From positions 1 through 33,448 of IMG/VR virus record IMGVR_UViG_3300024273_000508: a DNA stretch of 33,448 nucleotides, one strand, 5' to 3'. Of the stretch, positions 30,172 to 33,448 are shown piece by piece. The notes below the pieces were generated by a model that was not told the DNA's origin, did not search any database, and was given only the letters and a program-made list of their open reading frames with translations. Position numbers and translations under genes: made by a program. Origin of the DNA: a virus. Position 1 is the stretch's first letter; each line of letters begins with the position of its first letter.

Positions 30172-30331
30172 TGATTTTCCTCCATTCTTTATCCATTTCT
30201 TCGTGGGCTTTGCGATAAGCTCTTTCGGCTGCTAAGAACTCATGTTTGTACTTATCAGCGAGTTCACTGGCGTCCCACATAGCATCTTGTTTCTTATGAT
30301 ACTCTTCCTGTAGGTTTTTAAATAGCTCCAT
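30161..30331 (-). CDS. 56-residue coiled-coil protein downstream of reductase
   Basis: A charged helical protein (MELFKNLQEEYHKKQ ... RAYRKAHEEMDKEW). A strong ribosome site (AAGGAGA) lies 5 bases before the ATG, and the gene starts 9 bases after the reductase C-terminal fragment ends, so it is co-transcribed with it. Family not recognised. Confidence 0.6.
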   Translation of the reverse strand: MELFKNLQEEYHKKQDAMWDASELADKYKHEFLAAERAYRKAHEEMDKEWRKINAS

Positions 30332-30340
30332 AGTTTCTCC

Positions 30341-31321
30341 TTAGATTTCGCACTGACCAGCAGTGCAAGCAAGTGTTTGAGCACCTTCAACGTTGTCCGT
30401 ATTCTCATACAGATGATCCCAATTAATCCCTTTAGGCATTTCTGCTTCAAAGGCTACATATTCTTCCTTCGTAATAGCCTCATAAGGAGCCTGTCGATAC
30501 GTCCCTCCATCCATAGGTAGAAAGCTAACACCCGTGATTTCATCAAAATGCTCCCATACTTTAGCACCAATGATTGGCCACTCGTCCTCTTTCACGCTAA
30601 TGGTAACGGAGGGCTTATGCTCACAATAATGACGCTGGTACAACAACCAAAGCTGTAAGTGCTTCTCAGCACTCAAGTCTTCACGCAACAAAGCACCTTC
30701 TTTAACTTGCATAGGGAAGCTGAAGATGGTTGTGCTATCAGGCTTCATTACACAAACCTCTGAAGGAAACCCCTGAATCTTCAAGAAGTCTGTCAGAGGG
30801 TCTTTATTATCGCTCCTTACGCGACGAATAAAGAAACGACTATGTTGAGGATGGAGCCCACTAGCAGTATTACTAAGCTGGCTGACAGTCCCTTCTGGTT
30901 TGATAGCGGTAATTGCCACAGAAGGATTGATGCCAATATCATTAGCAAATTGCTTATTTGTATCCACAGCATGTTGTTTAAGTTTCTCTAGAAGCTTTGG
31001 AAGATTTTCATCATCCGGGTTATTCAATAAAAGATTGTCCAGAGGGCCTGTCATCGACACACCCAGCAAACGCTCTTCTTCTGTATTCTGCTGCCAAATC
31101 TTACGGAGATAAGGGAAGTTTGTCATTGTGGACTGGAAGGTTCCCAAGATGGTAGCCATTTCAATCTTATCTAGCAGGGTTTCTTCTGTGTCTTCTGGTC
31201 GCACAATAACACTGCTTAAATTGCAAAATTGAAAAGGCCGTAGAATAATTTCTGAGCAGGGGTTTGTTCCATAAGCATGGTTACCTGTGTCCGTAATAAC
31301 TTCAATGTTTGTAATTTTCAT
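30341..31321 (-). CDS. class II ribonucleotide reductase, C-terminal fragment
   Basis: A 326-residue second half of an adenosylcobalamin-type ribonucleoside-triphosphate reductase, which makes dNTPs for phage replication. GTNPCSEI supplies the thiyl-radical cysteine and glutamate (C22, E24), and FQFCNL supplies the second redox cysteine (C33). The spacing C-x10-C and C-x-E equals that of C408, E410 and C419 of the Lactobacillus enzyme. The C-terminus CTAGQC (C-x4-C) is the thiol-relay pair. AGAGGA lies 6-7 bases before the ATG, which overlaps the HNH stop (ATGA), so it is separately translated. The first ~10 residues (MKITNIEVIT) look non-native. Confidence 0.93.
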   Translation of the reverse strand: MKITNIEVITDTGNHAYGTNPCSEIILRPFQFCNLSSVIVRPEDTEETLLDKIEMATILGTFQSTMTNFPYLRKIWQQNTEEERLLGVSMTGPLDNLLLNNPDDENLPKLLEKLKQHAVDTNKQFANDIGINPSVAITAIKPEGTVSQLSNTASGLHPQHSRFFIRRVRSDNKDPLTDFLKIQGFPSEVCVMKPDSTTIFSFPMQVKEGALLREDLSAEKHLQLWLLYQRHYCEHKPSVTISVKEDEWPIIGAKVWEHFDEITGVSFLPMDGGTYRQAPYEAITKEEYVAFEAEMPKGINWDHLYENTDNVEGAQTLACTAGQCEI

Positions 31322-31683
31322 TTCCATTCCTCTTCTGCATGTGTAAGCCGATGACAATTTGAACAGAGCAAGATACACTTATCAAGCTCTTCTTTTACTA
31401 CTTTCCATTTTCTCCCCATCAAAGAACCGGGATCGGCTTCTTTTTCTAAAGGGTCTACATGATGGAAATCATATACAGCCGGATGAAATACCCCACTACA
31501 TCTAGAACAAGCACCTCCCTTGTAAGTGATAGCTTTCAGCTTTGTTGCTCTCCGTAGATTGCTCACTGTAGCTGCGTCACATGTTTTACAATATCCGGCT
31601 CTTCCGTCAATACATTGCTTATGTTTTACAAATAAATCTAAAGGTTTTGTTTCTTTACATTTATTACAAACCTTATTAAACAC
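31318..31683 (-). CDS. HNH endonuclease splitting the reductase gene
   Basis: A 121-residue nuclease with two zinc pairs at the N-terminus (CNKC, CKTC), then CSRC, the core FHHVDP, CILLCSNCHR and a final TH. The HNH catalytic set is complete. The start is a GTG at 31683 with AGGAG only 3 bases upstream, so translation probably depends on coupling with the preceding fragment, whose stop it overlaps by 8 bases. Its stop overlaps the ATG of the C-terminal fragment. The small size and position inside an essential conserved gene are typical of homing endonucleases. No room for a group I intron core exists outside the frames. Confidence 0.92.
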   Translation of the reverse strand: MFNKVCNKCKETKPLDLFVKHKQCIDGRAGYCKTCDAATVSNLRRATKLKAITYKGGACSRCSGVFHPAVYDFHHVDPLEKEADPGSLMGRKWKVVKEELDKCILLCSNCHRLTHAEEEWK

Positions 31684-32746
31684 TATCTCCTACTTTCAAA
31701 TCAATAGCTGCTTTGTTATTTACAAGCTCATTTGACTCAAACGTCTGCTTACTCCCATCCTCTAAAGTCACTACAACCTGCACAGCGCGTCTTCCGTTCT
31801 TATTAGCCTGTAATTTACTAGCATAACGATTAAAAATACCACGCTCACCAGAATGACTCTCATAGATGCTGCTCCATTCTCGCATAAACTGGCCTACGGA
31901 GGGCTTAACGTCATACACAGCACTGTTGTTAGCTAGTGCCCGTTGTCCGTTACCGTCCCACCAATTACCTGCCTTAGCCTTAGCCATGTTGTCATCGCCG
32001 AGGTCAGATAAACTAATCATTGCGCTTCGTCGAACTCCGCCCACAACAACAACTTCCCCGATCTTACATAGAATGTCATGTGCTTCGAGAGAAGTGAGTT
32101 TTCGACCAACAGCACCCTTGAACTTAGCAATGACGTATTTAAACAAGTCCACCAAAGGCTCGGGGCCACTTGCACGGCCACCGAATGTTTTAAGTCGTGC
32201 TCCGGCAGGTCGTACAGATGATACGTCCCATTTAGGAATCTCGCCTGCATAAAGCAGGGCAAACACCTGTCGTAGCGCCTTAGCCCATCCTTCTTTGGAG
32301 TCTTTAACGCCAATAACAGTGTTGCTATTGTACAACACTTCTGGAACCTCTGGAAGCTTGTTAACATATTTCTGCTCCACACTATAACCAACACCAGTAC
32401 CGCAGAGCAGGATGTACATACTCTCATCAAAGCTCTTAGGGTCATCAATTGTCAAGTAGGCACAATTGTAGCCTGCAACGTTCTGTCGGTCAAGAGCCTC
32501 ACCAGCGGTCATGATGGAGCGCATCGAAGGAACAACTTCCAAGTTGGTCACAGCCTCTTGTAGACGACCACGGAGAGCCTCTGTAAGTACATAGCCGTGG
32601 TTCTTTTGGAGGTGGGTCCCCATGAAGTCAAAATAACGGCTAACTGTCTCAGGCCAATGCTCTCGTCGGCCTTCTTTGTCTAGGAAGCGGCTGTACCGAC
32701 TTTTGCTGATATACGTCTGGTATGGGGACATTTCATTCTTGGTCAT
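31676..32746 (-). CDS. class II ribonucleotide reductase, N-terminal fragment
   Basis: A 356-residue first half of the same reductase. It has PSMRSIMTAG, AGYNCAYL (C95, the partner redox cysteine, equivalent to C119 of the Lactobacillus enzyme), CGTGVGYS, GGVRRSAMISL and NGRR near residue 320. The remaining 36 residues are not reductase: they include VVVTLEDGS and AAIDLKVGDSV, resembling strands of a Hint/intein domain, and then a stop. I start at the ATG at 32746 (AAGGA upstream); earlier in-frame codons lie inside the preceding small gene. The fragment ends in a frame that would be continuous with the C-terminal one. Confidence 0.93.
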   Translation of the reverse strand: MTKNEMSPYQTYISKSRYSRFLDKEGRREHWPETVSRYFDFMGTHLQKNHGYVLTEALRGRLQEAVTNLEVVPSMRSIMTAGEALDRQNVAGYNCAYLTIDDPKSFDESMYILLCGTGVGYSVEQKYVNKLPEVPEVLYNSNTVIGVKDSKEGWAKALRQVFALLYAGEIPKWDVSSVRPAGARLKTFGGRASGPEPLVDLFKYVIAKFKGAVGRKLTSLEAHDILCKIGEVVVVGGVRRSAMISLSDLGDDNMAKAKAGNWWDGNGQRALANNSAVYDVKPSVGQFMREWSSIYESHSGERGIFNRYASKLQANKNGRRAVQVVVTLEDGSKQTFESNELVNNKAAIDLKVGDSV

Positions 32747-32894
32747 TCGTTCCTTCTTTTTCATAAACATATAATTGGTCAAACTTCTTAAACTTGTCGA
32801 CAAAAGCAGCAGCTGCTAAGAAGTCATCAACGGTTTGCCGTCGAAGCCCTCCTGTGATGTAGCTGCTCTTGATATAGGGAGTGTAGTAGCCCAT
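32733..32894 (-). CDS. 53-residue hypothetical protein
   Basis: A frame from an ATG overlapping the TAA of the diphosphohydrolase-like gene (TAATG) to a TGA 14 bases inside the reductase gene. It begins MGYYTPYIKSSYITGG and continues VDDFLAAAAFVDKF. Coupling at both ends and operon position support it. Family not recognised; it could be a small partner of the reductase, by location only. Confidence 0.6.
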   Translation of the reverse strand: MGYYTPYIKSSYITGGLRRQTVDDFLAAAAFVDKFKKFDQLYVYEKEGTNDQE

Positions 32895-33436
32895 TACTCA
32901 GGCCTGTGTTTTTGTTCAAACCACAAGAGAAACAGCAAGCAGCAAATAGCATGTGCTAGATGGCTTTTGTTTGTCTCGGGGTCTTTCTTCTCTCCTGAGT
33001 TCCAATCAGCAAGGTGTCGATAAGCAGCGTCAATATATCGCTCTTGAGCATTAGGCACAATCTTCCAGTTATCAGATGCGTACTTCTTAGCTCCGAAGGT
33101 GAGTACCTCCACAACCTCTTGCAAGGCTTTGAAGGGCAGCAACGACCACCGAGGCTTATCGCTGTCGTATTTAACTCCCAAGGCTGCGGAGGCGCTTTTA
33201 GCAGCTTCGGAGGCTGAGGCAGAAGCATTCTTGGCTTGGTCAGAAGCGCGAATACGATGAAGCTGTTGAAGCATCTGTTCCATGACCTTCTCTCCTTCCA
33301 TGCTAGAGGTGTCATCTGGAACATCCTTCAGGAAGTCTACCGCCACCCACTTAGAGCCTCCAGCATCACAATGAAAGCAGGGGCCTTCGTTCCAAGGAAG
33401 TGCTTCGTAGAAACAGTTGTTACAATTCTGTGCCAT
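32894..33436 (-). CDS. dATP/dGTP diphosphohydrolase-like protein with zinc N-terminus
   Basis: A 180-residue protein. Residues 88-174 carry the pattern of the phage dATP/dGTP diphosphohydrolase N-terminal domain (MazG-like helical fold): KYDSDKPRWSLLPF, FGAKKYASDNW, RYIDAAYRHLADW and HLAHAICCLLFLLWF, with acidic and His residues for metal binding. A four-Cys zinc module (C5, C8, C20, C23) precedes it, joined by an Ala/Ser-rich linker (about 63-87). AAGGA lies 6 bases before the ATG. Placed upstream of the reductase, it should take part in setting the dNTP pool. The zinc addition and linker are unusual to me, and the substrate is not established. Confidence 0.78.
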   Translation of the reverse strand: MAQNCNNCFYEALPWNEGPCFHCDAGGSKWVAVDFLKDVPDDTSSMEGEKVMEQMLQQLHRIRASDQAKNASASASEAAKSASAALGVKYDSDKPRWSLLPFKALQEVVEVLTFGAKKYASDNWKIVPNAQERYIDAAYRHLADWNSGEKKDPETNKSHLAHAICCLLFLLWFEQKHRPE

Positions 33437-33448
33437 ATTTAATTCCTT

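Noticed and set aside
31292-31786. Group I intron in the reductase gene
   Set aside because: The insertion is nearly filled by the HNH frame and the tails of the fragments, so there is no space for a ribozyme core, and each fragment has its own stop and start signals.
31292-31786. Active split intein joining the two reductase pieces
   Set aside because: No Cys/Ser/Thr at the N-terminal junction and no HN with a following Cys/Ser/Thr at the C-terminal one; the N-terminal tail is also cut short before the usual blocks.
1-33448. T7-like RNA polymerase, integrase, tRNA genes or CRISPR array
   Set aside because: No frame shows their motifs, and no cloverleaf or regularly spaced repeat array was seen by eye on either strand; short tRNA-like sequences could be missed without a scanner.

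Overview
The window reads as a large part of the genome of a tailed, short-tailed (podovirus-type) bacteriophage. Genes are densely packed, and many are joined by ATGA or TAATG stop/start overlaps. There is a T7-like replication set, a full capsid and tail morphogenesis cluster, and a lysis cassette. I see no tRNA, rRNA, CRISPR array, insertion sequence or integrase. The host cannot be named from this sequence; consensus-like sigma70 promoters and Shine-Dalgarno sites point to a Gram-negative bacterium, and a proteobacterium is my guess. No phage RNA polymerase lies in the window, so transcription probably uses the host enzyme.

Layout. (1) Bases 1-10018 are one leftward block. From promoter-proximal to distal it holds a long run of small early or accessory genes (about 5.1-10.0 kb), then TTG-started primase-helicase, a coiled-coil peptide, family A DNA polymerase, a small acidic protein, a single-strand binding protein, a 5'-3' exonuclease and an HNH nuclease cut by the window edge. 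(2) Bases 10019-10948 are a gene-poor divergent control region with a leftward promoter, a near-consensus rightward promoter, tandem repeats and hairpins. (3) Bases 10949-29970 are one rightward block: small and large terminase, portal, collagen-like fibre, a second promoter identical in its hexamers to the first, scaffold, major capsid protein, TTCG-loop terminator, tail fibre and chaperone, adaptor, nozzle-like protein, collar protein, three ejection-type proteins, lysozyme and holin. (4) A bidirectional terminator at 29972-30007 separates this from bases 30013-33436, a leftward block for deoxynucleotide supply: a dATP/dGTP diphosphohydrolase-like protein, a small ORF, and a class II (adenosylcobalamin-type) ribonucleotide reductase, followed by two small ORFs.

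The most notable feature is that the ribonucleotide reductase is in two separately translated pieces with an HNH endonuclease gene wedged between them. The overlaps, ribosome-binding site and full set of catalytic cysteines suggest a working gene in pieces rather than a pseudogene. The N-terminal piece carries a non-native tail that looks like a degraded Hint/intein segment. A second HNH endonuclease sits at the 3' end of the tail-fibre chaperone gene, and its C-terminus appears to carry a second copy of the chaperone's own C-terminal tail. Both insertions suggest active invasion by homing endonucleases with compensation in the host gene. Other points of interest are two promoters with identical hexamers, one overlapping a stop codon, a 15-nt TTCG hairpin reused in both transcription directions, a 22-nt dispersed repeat, and chains of tiny overlapping ORFs, several of them shorter than 60 codons.
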